DNA of 32,794 bases, taken from contig JAQYVR010000049.1 of NCBI GenBank assembly GCA_030145395.1, positions 1-32,794 on the forward strand. The letters run 5' to 3'. A program made the translations under genes and the position numbers. Positions 7,641 to 15,835 of this stretch are shown here, one piece after another (the first letter of the stretch is position 1; each line of letters opens with the position of its first letter). Under the pieces are notes generated by a model that was not told where the DNA came from, ran no database searches, and saw nothing but the letters and a program-made list of their open reading frames with translations. Source of the stretch: Desulfobacteria bacterium. Its GTDB lineage: Bacteria; Desulfobacterota; Desulfobacteria; Desulfobacterales; C00003060.

Positions 7641-8078
7641 ATGAAAGACAGACCAACTATATTCCTACTTACGCTGCTGTGTATTAGTTCTTTCCTCTCT
7701 TCCTACGCATTCTCACAAGAACCAAAGGATTCTTCACCTGCCTCAGCTCCTAAGAAGGCGATCCTGGTTCAGGCGGCCATGTGTGAGGATATCAAAGAGT
7801 TTACCCCACAGAACCAGGCCATTGTTTTCTCCATTACCATCGGAAAAATTTCCTGTTTCACCTCCTTTGATCCTGTGCCTGAAGAAACCTTTATTTACCA
7901 TAACTGGTTTCGCAAGGACAAGCTAAGTAAAAGAATAAAGCTCTCTCTTCAGCCTCCCCGGTGGTCAACCTTTAGCAGCTTCCAGCTTCGAGAAGCTGAT
8001 CAAGGTCCATGGCGGGTGGAAATCACGGACAAAGACGGTCATATTCTTCGTCTCTTTAGGTTCAGCATCACGGATTGA
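7641..8078 (+). CDS. exported DUF2914 protein
   Basis: A 145-residue protein with a Sec signal peptide (MKDRPTIFLLTLLCISSFLSSYAFS) and a DUF2914 domain covering ~45-145. Family landmarks are the opening MCEDIKEFTP, the WFRKDK region after YHNW, PPRWSTFSSFQLREAD and the end RFSITD. The function of DUF2914 is unknown; in many Desulfobacterota it occurs as a periplasmic beta-rich domain. The gene ends six bases before the ATG of the diadenylate cyclase, so the two are almost certainly cotranscribed and perhaps functionally linked at the envelope. Confidence 0.82.
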   Translation: MKDRPTIFLLTLLCISSFLSSYAFSQEPKDSSPASAPKKAILVQAAMCEDIKEFTPQNQAIVFSITIGKISCFTSFDPVPEETFIYHNWFRKDKLSKRIKLSLQPPRWSTFSSFQLREADQGPWRVEITDKDGHILRLFRFSITD

Positions 8079-8084
8079 TTGACT

Positions 8085-9521
8085 ATGATTGAAATCTTGC
8101 CTTTTGTTTCAAACATTCGATGGCAGGACGTCTTTGACATCACGCTGAATAGTTACATTCTTTTTCGTCTTTACATCCTTTTCAGAGCAACCAATGTGTT
8201 TAGAGTGCTTATAGGTATTGCACTGCTTTGGTTTATTCAGAGGATAGCTGTTTCTCTGGGGTTAATTGTAACCAGTTGGGCAATTCAGGGAATCACAGCG
8301 GTTGCCGCTCTCATCATTATAGTTGTTTTCAGGAATGAAATCCGTTCCGTACTCCAGGCAAGAAACCTGAAGGCTATTCTCTGGGGGTTCTCAGACAAAA
8401 CAGTTGATACGCCTGTGGAAATAATAGTGGAGAGCGTTTATGAACTGGCTCGAACTCGCACGGGGGCGTTGGTTGTTTTTCGGGGCAAAGAAGACCTGGC
8501 AGAGGTGCTCCAGGGTGGCACTCCTTGGCGCGGATTAGTATCCAAAGAGATGATGACAAGCATATTCTGGCATGATAATCCCGTCCACGATGGCGCAGCC
8601 ATAATTGAGGGTAATCAGGTTACAGAAGTTGGCGTTATCCTTCCATTGTCTCACCGAGACGATCTCCCTTCATATTACGGGACTCGACACAGGGCTGCAG
8701 CGGGATTGGCCGAAGCCACGGATGCCTTGGTTATAGTCGTATCCGAGGAGCGAGGAAATGTCGTTTTGGCCAGAGGCTCCGACATGAGTGTTATCAGCCG
8801 AAAGGAGGAACTTGCAAAGATACTGCGGGAGCATGTAGGGGTTATCGCAGAGGAGTGGACTTATCTGAGAGGGGGAAAACTTGAGATTGGCATGGCCGCT
8901 ATTGTTTCTATTCTGTTCATAACAGCTGTATGGTTTAGCTTCACGAGAGGTTTGGATGCCCTGGTTACACTTGAGATTCCCATAGAATACATGAACCGCG
9001 ATCCCGAGATGGAGATCTTAGATACATCTGTTAATGCCGTCCATCTTGATCTGAGTGGATCGGGTGCTCTCATAAAATCTATTCGACCCGGACAAGTTCA
9101 GGTAAGGTTAGACTTGAACAAAGCAGACCCTGGACACAATACCTTTACGATTGCAGATGAAAATGTTGCCCTGCCTCCCGGGGTTTTTTTGAAAAGGGTT
9201 CTCCCGTCGGTTGTTGAGGTGACTGTTGATGTTCCGACAAAAAAGAGATTGCCCGTACAGGTTGATTGGGTTGGAAAGTTAGCGGAACATTTGATTCTAA
9301 CAAAAGTGAAGCTTAATCCTGACAAAGTATGGGTGATAGGAGGCAAACGAATACTCAAGAATGTTTCAACCGCCTATACAGCAGAGGTTGCTCTTGACAA
9401 CATACGAAAGACGGGAACAGTGAATGTCAACCTGATGTTCGATCTGGGATCCATCAAGATCGCTCCTGGCTCAACGGACAGAATAAAGGTGGAGTATGTT
9501 GCAAAAGAGAGGCCTCAATAA
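8085..9521 (+). CDS. cdaA: diadenylate cyclase CdaA fused to YbbR (CdaR-like) domains
   Basis: A 478-residue membrane protein that should make c-di-AMP from ATP. About three transmembrane helices occupy residues ~25-85, followed by a DisA_N domain with HDGAAII (DGA, ~169-171) and GTRHRAAAGL (RHR, ~199-208), both catalytic-site signatures, and VIVVSEE. A fourth transmembrane helix at ~270-287 leads into ~190 residues with two YbbR-like repeats, expected outside the membrane. In Firmicutes CdaA (~270 residues) and its regulator CdaR are separate adjacent genes; here both are one polypeptide. There is no glmM alongside. The track TTG start is two codons upstream of the ATG at 8085. It follows the DUF2914 gene with six bases between. 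Confidence 0.9.
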   Translation: MIEILPFVSNIRWQDVFDITLNSYILFRLYILFRATNVFRVLIGIALLWFIQRIAVSLGLIVTSWAIQGITAVAALIIIVVFRNEIRSVLQARNLKAILWGFSDKTVDTPVEIIVESVYELARTRTGALVVFRGKEDLAEVLQGGTPWRGLVSKEMMTSIFWHDNPVHDGAAIIEGNQVTEVGVILPLSHRDDLPSYYGTRHRAAAGLAEATDALVIVVSEERGNVVLARGSDMSVISRKEELAKILREHVGVIAEEWTYLRGGKLEIGMAAIVSILFITAVWFSFTRGLDALVTLEIPIEYMNRDPEMEILDTSVNAVHLDLSGSGALIKSIRPGQVQVRLDLNKADPGHNTFTIADENVALPPGVFLKRVLPSVVEVTVDVPTKKRLPVQVDWVGKLAEHLILTKVKLNPDKVWVIGGKRILKNVSTAYTAEVALDNIRKTGTVNVNLMFDLGSIKIAPGSTDRIKVEYVAKERPQ

Positions 9522-9616
9522 AGGGCAAGGAAGCCTCTTCGTGTCTAAAAAGAAGAATACATGTCTTAAATCATGGCGAAGCGTCCAGGAAGAGCGCCTT
9601 GATGATGAGGAGTCCC

Positions 9617-10381
9617 ATGAGACGTGAACAGGATATCCAGAAGGCAGATGGCAAGTTGGGGGTGCTTATCCCGGGAATGGGAGGCGCGGTAAGCACTACT
9701 TTTTTGGCCGGAGTAGAAGCGGTTTGCCGTGGCATAGCTCTTCCGGTCGGGTCATTGACCCAAATGGGAACCATCCGACTCGGTAAACGGCTCGAGTATC
9801 GCATACCCCAAATCAAAGAGTTCGTGCCATTAACTCTCCTGGACGACCTGGTTTTCGGTGGATGGGATATTATGGGCGATGACTGCTATCAGGCGGCTGT
9901 GCAGGCCGAGGTTCTCGAGCGGGAGCATCTTGAAGAAGTGCATTCCTTTTTGAAAGGCTTAAAGCCCTGGCCGGCAGTTTTCAACCAGGCATTTGTCAAG
10001 AATCTCGATGGTCCCAACGTTAAACCTCAGGGCCTCTCATGCTGAGCTGGTTGAGGCAATCAAGGTTGGGATTGCATTGACATTTTTGGCTGGCTTGGTT
10101 ATCCGATGCAGATCAAAGTAAATTTTCTGTGCCGAGACAGCATCCTAGCCGCGCCTATAGTTCTTGATCTGGTCCTTTTCGCCGACCTGGCACAGCGAGC
10201 CGCAATGAACGGCATACAGGAATGGCTGTCATTCTATTTCAAAAGTCCGCAATGTGCGCCTAACCTATATCCCGAACACGATCTCTTCATTCAATCGATG
10301 AAACTGAAGAACACCCTGCGCTACCTCATGGGAGAAGAGCAGATTACTCACTTGGGGCTGGATTACTATTATCATCTGTGA
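9617..10381 (+). pseudogene. decayed myo-inositol-1-phosphate synthase
   Basis: The N-terminal frame reads KLGVLIPGMGG, GSLTQMGTIRLGKR, LDDLVFGGWDI and NLDGPNVKP, all from myo-inositol-1-phosphate synthase. It then stops at 10043. Shifting frame by one at about 10028-10032 recovers ASHAELVEAIK, the expected continuation. At about 10064 the sequence jumps to GWDCIDIFGWLGYPMQIK, the C-terminal region, which runs to 10381 and ends DYYYHL. Compared with a normal ~430-residue enzyme, roughly 170-200 central residues, including much of the catalytic part, are missing, and there is one frameshift. It should not give a functional enzyme. The start ATG at 9617 follows AGGAG; 9602 and 9605 are alternatives. 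Confidence 0.88.
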
Positions 10382-10459
10382 AAAAAGATTGGCCTATTTC
10401 ACCTTTGCGCAGCAGTACACATCCAGGCAGACCAACACGTTTCCGTATTGCACTGAGAC

Positions 10460-10518
10460 AAGTTTCGCTGAGAAACCCCACCGATATGATGATAAGCCGC
10501 CAGGCCGGCGGCTTTTTT
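10460..10518 (+). terminator. hairpin plus intrinsic terminator after the inositol synthase remnant
   Basis: AGCCGCC-AGGCC-GGCGGCT followed by TTTTT (10495-10518) is a clear intrinsic terminator on the plus strand. A smaller stem GTTTC-GCTGA-GAAAC lies just upstream. Together they form a compact structured 3' end to whatever transcript still crosses the pseudogene. Confidence 0.75.
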
Positions 10519-10606
10519 CCACCGCGTGACTTCCACAGTCACCCACGACTGCCCTGACTTGCTGCTCGAGTATTGCCTAACGATAGCAAATAACAAAGAG
10601 CAAGAA

Positions 10607-10813
10607 CTACCCTTCTAAGACAAAGATAATCTCCATCCTCACGCGGTATTCTACCATTTTGTTATCGGCCACCTTAATGCGCTGTTCAAGGACGCGGACA
10701 CCTGTGATTCCCCGAAGGGTTTTACAGGCTCGCTCAAAACCGGTCTTAATAGCACCATCAAAGCTGTCCGGTGATCCTGCAACAATCTCAGTCACCCTTG
10801 CAACCCTTGCCAT
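10607..10813 (-). CDS. dodecin family protein
   Basis: A 68-residue dodecin (flavin-storage dodecamer family): ARVARVTEIVAGSPDSFDGAI, ACKTLRGITGV, and a closing YRVRMEIIFVLE, typical for the one-helix three-strand fold. The track start (10834) adds seven residues; the ATG at 10813 has a strong AGGAGGTGGAGGT leader and gives the family length. The Trp that stacks on flavin in the archaeal dodecin lies in the position of Gly in GITGV, and the protein contains no Trp at all, so flavin binding of the classical kind is uncertain. It is probably monocistronic. Confidence 0.88.
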   Translation of the reverse strand: MARVARVTEIVAGSPDSFDGAIKTGFERACKTLRGITGVRVLEQRIKVADNKMVEYRVRMEIIFVLEG

Positions 10814-10897
10814 TACCTCCACCTCCTTTCTCAATCGATCGTTGCCACGTTGTTAGCACATGATATGATCAAAAGCCAGTTGAAAACGGGCTCCCGA

Positions 10898-11632
10898 TTA
10901 CTTCTTTCCGAAGGTCTCTTTGAGGAGGTCAGTGACCCTTGCAGCCGGGTCTTGTCGGATCTTTCTTTCTTCTTCGCTCAGCATGAAGAAGAGGCCCCCC
11001 AAGGCTCCGTCTTTCACATATGCATCTAGATCGAACTGCAAAATGCTGGCAAAAGGCACGCTTCTGACCTTTTCGTTCAGCTCCTGGTACTTACGAGTAA
11101 CCCCAACCTGGGACATTGAGTTGTGGACAATTGGTTCGAAAACCTCGCTGAGCCGGCCATAGGTCTTCTCCTTGAAGTAAAGAGTCGCCTCGTTGTCCTG
11201 CCCCTCAAGAATCTTGCGTGCGTCTGAGAAATTCATCTCCTTGATGGCATCCCAGAAGATACTTTTTGCCTCGGGGGCGGCCTTCTCAGCCGCCCGATTC
11301 ATGCTCATTTCGAACGCATCCACCTGAGCACCATATCCAGCCGCCCTGACAAGCTTCTCGACCTTCTGAATAGCATCAGGAAGAGGGATTTTGATCTCAG
11401 GGTTTTCGTAGTACCCCCCCATCTGCGAAACGGTTTCTACGGCATTGCCAGTGCCGATCTGGAGAGCCTCTTTCAGTCCATCGATCATCTTGCTCTCGGA
11501 CAAACCTTCGTCTCCATCGACGGCTTTCTTTACGCTCCTAAAAAAATCACCGAATCCAGCATGAGATGGCGCAATCTGAAAAACGCCAAGGGACATCAAG
11601 GCCAACATCATGAAGACTCGAAGCATTGGCAT
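10898..11632 (-). CDS. exported DUF4197 protein
   Basis: A protein of about 244 residues with a signal peptide ([18 protein letters not shown] to SHA) and a DUF4197 domain over the rest ([47 protein letters not shown]). The domain has unknown function and is periplasmic or surface-located in many Proteobacteria. The track start at 11674 includes extra residues; the ATG at 11632 follows GGGAGAAG and starts the signal peptide properly. Downstream of the OmpA-like gene (131 bp), with a large inverted repeat in between, so cotranscription is uncertain. Confidence 0.85.
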   Translation of the reverse strand: MPMLRVFMMLALMSLGVFQIAPSHAGFGDFFRSVKKAVDGDEGLSESKMIDGLKEALQIGTGNAVETVSQMGGYYENPEIKIPLPDAIQKVEKLVRAAGYGAQVDAFEMSMNRAAEKAAPEAKSIFWDAIKEMNFSDARKILEGQDNEATLYFKEKTYGRLSEVFEPIVHNSMSQVGVTRKYQELNEKVRSVPFASILQFDLDAYVKDGALGGLFFMLSEEERKIRQDPAARVTDLLKETFGKK

Positions 11633-11701
11633 GACATTCTTCTCCCTCAGGGCAAAGCCCTTGGAACCACACAAATGGAGTATCTATTAGATTGTGTTGA
11701 T

Positions 11702-11735
11702 GAAGGGATTGGGCACTATCTTGCCCAACCCCTTC
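11702..11735. repeat. 14-bp stem-loop between the OmpA-like and DUF4197 genes
   Basis: GAAGGGATTGGGCA and TGCCCAACCCCTTC pair over 14 positions with one mismatch around the loop CTATCT; flanking TTGATG and CATCAA may extend it. No T-run follows on either strand, so it may be an mRNA-stabilising or processing structure rather than a terminator. Confidence 0.6.
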
Positions 11736-11762
11736 ACTACATCAATAAGGATAAGGACGGTC

Positions 11763-12341
11763 CTAATGCGGCTTCAATTGAACCCTTCGGTTCTTGGCCC
11801 GGCCTTCGGCTGTGTCGTTCGGGGCGATTGGTTTTGAGAAGCCGTAACCCATCGCGGAAAGTCGCTTTTCTGCAATCCCTTTTCCTACCAAATAACCCAT
11901 AACCGCTTCTGCACGTCTCTGGGAAAGGGCCTGATTGTTTTCCTGTGTCCCGACATTGTCTGTATGACCCTGGACCTCAACTTTTAGAGAAGGGTTCTTC
12001 ATCAGAACAGCAACGACTTCATCCAAAACCATAGTTGATTGGGATTTGATGGTCGATTTGCCTGTATCGAACTCAATACCTTTAAGGACGCAACATCCCT
12101 GTCGATTAACCTTGGCACCTTTAGGGGTGTTCGGACACCTATCTGCCCTATCGAGTACTCCATCTCCGTCCCTGTCCTTAGGCATTTTGCAGGGGGCTTT
12201 CTTGGGTGGGGCCTTCACGCCTTTGCACAGACATTTTGTGCCAACCAGTGTTTGCTTTTGGAACGGCGTCCCTGCTGCACAACTAATCAAAAATGCACTC
12301 ACTATTACGATGGAGCCCCGCGGGTAAACCCGTGGTCCCAC
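11763..12341 (-). CDS. OmpA-family lipoprotein, 5' end disrupted by a repeat insertion
   Basis: A C-terminal OmpA domain (about residues 88-192) with the peptidoglycan-binding signature GHTDNVGTQENN and NRRV, preceded by a Ca-binding thrombospondin-type-3-like segment DRDGDGVLDRADRCP (about 56-70). Residues 11-21 end in the lipobox LISC, so the protein was an outer-membrane lipoprotein anchoring to peptidoglycan. The ORF-track start is a GTG inside a repeat element, with no ribosome binding site. The ancestral start appears to be the ATG at 12503 (MAKKYMRVV) behind AGGAGGAGGG; 162 bp of repeat with an in-frame TAG now separate it from the rest. The current ORF could still make a working signal peptide if initiation occurs at the GTG. 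Hence the gene is possibly damaged. Confidence 0.85.
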   Translation of the reverse strand: MGPRVYPRGSIVIVSAFLISCAAGTPFQKQTLVGTKCLCKGVKAPPKKAPCKMPKDRDGDGVLDRADRCPNTPKGAKVNRQGCCVLKGIEFDTGKSTIKSQSTMVLDEVVAVLMKNPSLKVEVQGHTDNVGTQENNQALSQRRAEAVMGYLVGKGIAEKRLSAMGYGFSKPIAPNDTAEGRAKNRRVQLKPH

Positions 12342-12473
12342 TAAAGTACCCGTCTTCGCCTTCGGCTACGACGCGGTTATCCGCCTCAGCTTCGGGGCGA
12401 CATCGCGCCGTAGCATATTCATTGTTTGCGCATTCATCCACGGGCAAGCCCGTGGTCTTCTGCGAAGGCGGAT
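12310..12473 (+). mobile_element. MITE-like structured repeat, copy 1 (inside OmpA-like gene)
   Basis: About 164 bp, nearly identical in reverse orientation to 14986-15138 and sharing 35 bp with 27391-27425. It contains CACGGGCAAGCCCGTG and other hairpin-forming segments. An AT dinucleotide is present at both ends, as in copy 2, and may be a target duplication. It has no coding capacity. Relative to copy 2 it has about 11 extra bases near the TGGAGCCCC end. Confidence 0.85.
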
Positions 12474-12789
12474 AAACACAACTCTCATGTACTTCTTTGC
12501 CATAGTCTTACCCTCCTCCTTCATTAGGTTAACAAAAAACATTTTTTCTTTTTCCTCTCCTGTATTGCAGCAAATCTTCTTGTATTATCTAAAACCACTT
12601 GCGAACAACCGACATAGTGATCTGGATACTCCATACTTACCCTGCATGCTTTGTTGCTCCGGATATTGGGAAAAGGATGCAGTGACTGGAACTTCCCCAG
12701 AAGAGACAACACGTCTTGAACATGAAAGTCCTGCGCTGTGACGAATCATTTCTGGTTGTTCTTCGTTACAATGACATGCCATGTCTATC
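12474..12789. other. intergenic region upstream of the OmpA-like gene
   Basis: It carries the apparent original start of the OmpA-like gene (ATG at 12503, codons MAKKYMRVV) and its ribosome binding site AGGAGGAGGG (12511-12520), both read on the minus strand. The rest (about 12520-12789) has no convincing ORF; the overlapping track ORFs are shadows. It is also the 3' flank of the AsmA-like gene. Confidence 0.6.
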
Positions 12790-14817
12790 TCAACGCCCAA
12801 AAGGAAGGCCTTTGAGCAGGTCCTTCGCCTTTTCCTCCAAAGGAACGGACTCACCTTCTTGGACACCCTGGCCTGGAAGGATCTTCTTCAGGTCAGAGGG
12901 TTGCGGAAGCCCATCTTCGAGGCCTTTTTTGAGCATACCCTTAAGATCCGGACGAAACTTAGGAGAGGAGAAGGTTCCGGTTACCAGGACAGGGACCATG
13001 AGTCCAGAACGTTGCATAGTGTCTCCCTGGCCTTTTATGGTGCCGACGAATTTTGGTTCGACGCGAAAGTCCAGCGTTTCATCCACCAGATTAGCATCTC
13101 CTGCGGCCAAGACTCTAATAAGGGGGGACATAAGCGATGTCTTAGGAGTGTTCACAACGCCGTTGGTAATGGTAAAGGGCGCGTGAAGCTCGGAGAAGTC
13201 TGTTCTGGGCCGCTCGCCTCCTTTTTCGGCCAGGCCGAAGGTGGCCTTTACGTTACGGACCATCCCTGCCAGGTCCATGCCCACGATGGCCCCGTCCTTA
13301 AAAAGCAAGTCACCCTTGCCATTAAGTGTACTCTTGATCTTTTCAGGGTCATCCCCGGCCAGGTTGATTACCACTGTGGACTGTACCGTCCCCTCCAGAA
13401 AATCCTTCTCCAAAAGATCTTTGAGCAAGGGACCGACCTGAATTCCTTGTGCATCAAGTTGCACGTTACTCTTTGGGACATCCTGCCGTACATCCAAAGC
13501 TCCCTTAGACGACACATTACCTTGGTATAGCCTAAGTGTAAGAGGGTCTAGATGGAAATAGCCATTTTTTCCGGCAACCTTCACGTTAACATCCTGAAGC
13601 CTGGCCCCATGGGCCTTCAGCTTTCCCACCCGAATAGCACCGTCCAGGACAAGTCGCCGAAGTGGAGTGTAGTCTATCTTCTTCTGCTCGGGCGCGGGAG
13701 CTTCGGTCATTTCTTTCTCTTCGACGGGCTTGTTCTCACCAGCGGCTGGGAGGTATCGATCCGCATCGATTTGGTCAAGGCTTAAATCAAAGGCCACGTT
13801 GGGCCTTGAAAAATCCTTGGCTTTGACGGAAAAGGTCAGCCTTGACTCATCCAGGTCCAGGGTCCCATCTGAGACCGATATGGTCTCAGGATTGCCCTTC
13901 AAGTTGACTTTGAGGGCCACATGATCCAGGGCCTTTGGATCTGCCGTCTTAATTGGAAAGGTTTGTCCCAGGTCGGAAAACAGCTTGCGAGGTGAGAATG
14001 GGGATACTTGCAGGGCGAGATCAAACTGCGGCCGCTCAAGAGGGTCTATTATCGTACCCTTCAGGCTCATCTCGACTTGTTTCAGGGCCTGGACGGCAAG
14101 GTCTAAAGGTATGGTCCCTTTACCTGGCTCCTTTCCCACGGGCCCTACTTTGCCTTTAAGTGATAGGGGCTTCCCTTCCAGTCGAACCGACAGGGCAAGT
14201 TCAATAGGCCGATCCAGGGAGACATCCTCAAGACGGAGGGTCAAATCCGAGATTTCACGGCGCTCCCCGTTGACGTGATCAATCCAAAGGACCGAACCAT
14301 CTCTGATTGCGAATTCACTCACGGCAAGGGACTTGATAGGAAGCCCTCTTCCAGATTCGCTCTCGGGTGCCCCTTTCTTCTCTTCTGGGGCCTTGTCAGA
14401 GACTTCGCCCGAAGGTTTTCCCATACCTTCCCAGTTCCCCCGACCGTCCTTTCTCCTCTCCAGGACAATACGAGGCCCCTCCAATATGAACCGCTTAACC
14501 TGAATATCCCTGGAGAGAAGCGGGATGAGCTTGACCCTAACTTCAAAGGATTTTACTGCAACAAGATCCTTTTCCTTGAAACCCGGCGGATTTCCCAGGT
14601 GAAGATCAGAGAACGACAGGCCTACCCACGGAAACAGCGAAAGACCGAGATCCCCACCAAGGGTGAATGGGCGTCCTGTAGCCTCAGAGACCCGCTTTTC
14701 AATCTCAGGTTTGTACTGTTGAACATCCACGAATTGGGGAACAATCAAAAGGGATAGAAGTACCAGCGCGACCAAGCTACCCCCTATGATCAATACCCAT
14801 TTAATCGCTTTCTTCAT
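12790..14817 (-). CDS. AsmA-family envelope protein
   Basis: A 675-residue protein with an N-terminal membrane anchor (MKKAIKWVLIIGG to LLIVPQFV, ~7-27) and a long periplasmic part of the AsmA/YhjG type. Landmarks are the N-terminal YKPEIEKRVSEATGRPF and LSLFPWVGLSFSDL with NPPGF, and the C-terminal domain VNTPKTSLMSPLIRVLAAGDANLVDETLDF. AsmA-like proteins are related to large lipid-transport bridges and affect outer-membrane assembly; the exact role here is unknown. The start follows AGAGGTG. The gene is bracketed by two inverted copies of the structured repeat (12310-12473 and 14986-15138). Confidence 0.9.
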   Translation of the reverse strand: MKKAIKWVLIIGGSLVALVLLSLLIVPQFVDVQQYKPEIEKRVSEATGRPFTLGGDLGLSLFPWVGLSFSDLHLGNPPGFKEKDLVAVKSFEVRVKLIPLLSRDIQVKRFILEGPRIVLERRKDGRGNWEGMGKPSGEVSDKAPEEKKGAPESESGRGLPIKSLAVSEFAIRDGSVLWIDHVNGERREISDLTLRLEDVSLDRPIELALSVRLEGKPLSLKGKVGPVGKEPGKGTIPLDLAVQALKQVEMSLKGTIIDPLERPQFDLALQVSPFSPRKLFSDLGQTFPIKTADPKALDHVALKVNLKGNPETISVSDGTLDLDESRLTFSVKAKDFSRPNVAFDLSLDQIDADRYLPAAGENKPVEEKEMTEAPAPEQKKIDYTPLRRLVLDGAIRVGKLKAHGARLQDVNVKVAGKNGYFHLDPLTLRLYQGNVSSKGALDVRQDVPKSNVQLDAQGIQVGPLLKDLLEKDFLEGTVQSTVVINLAGDDPEKIKSTLNGKGDLLFKDGAIVGMDLAGMVRNVKATFGLAEKGGERPRTDFSELHAPFTITNGVVNTPKTSLMSPLIRVLAAGDANLVDETLDFRVEPKFVGTIKGQGDTMQRSGLMVPVLVTGTFSSPKFRPDLKGMLKKGLEDGLPQPSDLKKILPGQGVQEGESVPLEEKAKDLLKGLPFGR

Positions 14818-14985
14818 GTAGCACCTCTCAAGACGAGGACGGAGTTTTCGAAATAGAGGAGTCGACCTTCTAACTTTTCTTTGGATATTTCCTTCAAGAC
14901 GCGCTTCCTAAGAAACCAAACCCATCAAAAGACTGTATGAGAACCGCAGCTTCTTGACCCAGCTTTACAACTGGCTTCAGGTTTC

Positions 14986-15138
14986 ATCCGCCTTCGCAGA
15001 AGACCACGGGCTTGCCCGTGGCTGAATGCGCAAACAATCAATATGCTACGGCGCGATGTCGCCCCGAAGCTGAGGCGGATAACCGCGTCGTAGCCGAAGG
15101 CGAAGACGGGTACTTTAGTGGTACCCGTGGGGCTCCAT
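14986..15138 (-). mobile_element. MITE-like structured repeat, copy 2 (inverted)
   Basis: About 153 bp, inverted relative to copy 1 and highly similar to it along its length, starting ATCCGCCTTCGCAGAAGACC and ending GGGGCTCCAT. Internal palindromes include CCACGGGCTTGCCCGTGG and ACGGGTAC-TTTAGTG-GTACCCGT, and CTACGGCGCG can pair with CGCGTCGTAG. The highly folded sequence without ORF suggests a non-autonomous element or structured transcript. Confidence 0.85.
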
Positions 15139-15152
15139 AAGAAGGACTGACG

Positions 15153-15170
15153 AAAAAGCCCCGAAGGGGC
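15153..15170 (-). terminator. intrinsic-terminator-like hairpin on the minus strand
   Basis: Read on the minus strand, GCCCC-TTC-GGGGC is followed by TTTTT. No annotated minus-strand gene ends just upstream of it, so either an unrecognised transcript ends here or the structure is part of the repeat neighbourhood. Confidence 0.45.
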
Positions 15171-15779
15171 ATAATATCCCTCACCAGTACAGACATAGAT
15201 GAAATTTTGTATACTACCGGGCAACGTATTTTCTTTGGTTGTGTGGGGTCAATAAGGTGAATACTGTATCTCACTAATATAAAGACTGTATTTTGAAGTG
15301 ACTCTCAAATAACACCCAGAGCAAGAAATCTATTTGGAACACCCTATTCGGCACAGGCATCCTCTACTAGGTGCCTGTAGAACAAGAGAGGTTTTATGTC
15401 AAGTCAAAACCGGTCATCTCGCATGCTTCTTGTCACAAGCAAGTAGAACAAATCGTTATAAACGGCATGTGCGTCAACGAGGCATTCGCGAGAACAAGAG
15501 TGTCGTGGGCGAACTCAGTAATTAGATTCGTATAGACCCGGAGGAAAGATATGCGCTGATTTCTACTATCTTCAATTGCTTTCACAGCGTATTGGGAGGT
15601 GCTTACATGTTCCGATGGGATTGGCCGGTTCGCTCCGGCCCCAAAATCCCTTCCAGAAGTATGTGCAATTCTTGACAAGAAGGTTACAAACTGCTAATTT
15701 CCAGCGCACCTTAGGTCATGTTGAAAGTCTTTTCCGGAATTGCCAGAAACCGATCTCTTTAACACGGCACGAGTAACCC

Positions 15780-15815
15780 TTGACATGAGATGAGACAGTG
15801 TCAGGTTATGCCTGA
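15780..15815 (+). promoter_or_regulatory. possible promoter/operator upstream of the GTPase operon
   Basis: TTGACA (15780-15785) is a perfect -35, but no good -10 lies at the right distance. Two small dyads follow: GACA-g-TGTC (15794-15802) and TCAGG-ttatg-CCTGA (15801-15815). They may be operator-like. The next gene starts at 15836. Confidence 0.28.
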
Positions 15816-15835
15816 TGGTCTCTGGGAGGATCCAA

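Larger units (their letters stand above)
14818..15835. other. about 1-kb gene-free region with repeat copy 2
   Basis: It separates the divergent AsmA-like gene and the TPR-like operon. It holds repeat copy 2 (14986-15138), a minus-strand hairpin-plus-T-run (15153-15170), the palindrome GGCCGG-TTCGCT-CCGGCC near 15620-15640, and the region before the operon start. The track ORFs at 15334, 15433 and 15576 have no family signature or persuasive ribosome binding sites. I see no RNA gene that I can name. Confidence 0.55.

Noticed and set aside
10400-10500. Resemblance to a TPP riboswitch (CGCTGAGA followed by ACCCC and GATATGATGATAA)
   Set aside because: The other conserved helices and the closing segment are absent, the segment follows a gene rather than preceding one, and an intrinsic terminator explains the strongest structure.
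15334-15776. Track ORFs in the 1-kb intergenic region (63, 81 and 66 residues)
   Set aside because: Overlapping on both strands, no recognisable motif, no ribosome binding site at the right spacing; treated as non-coding.
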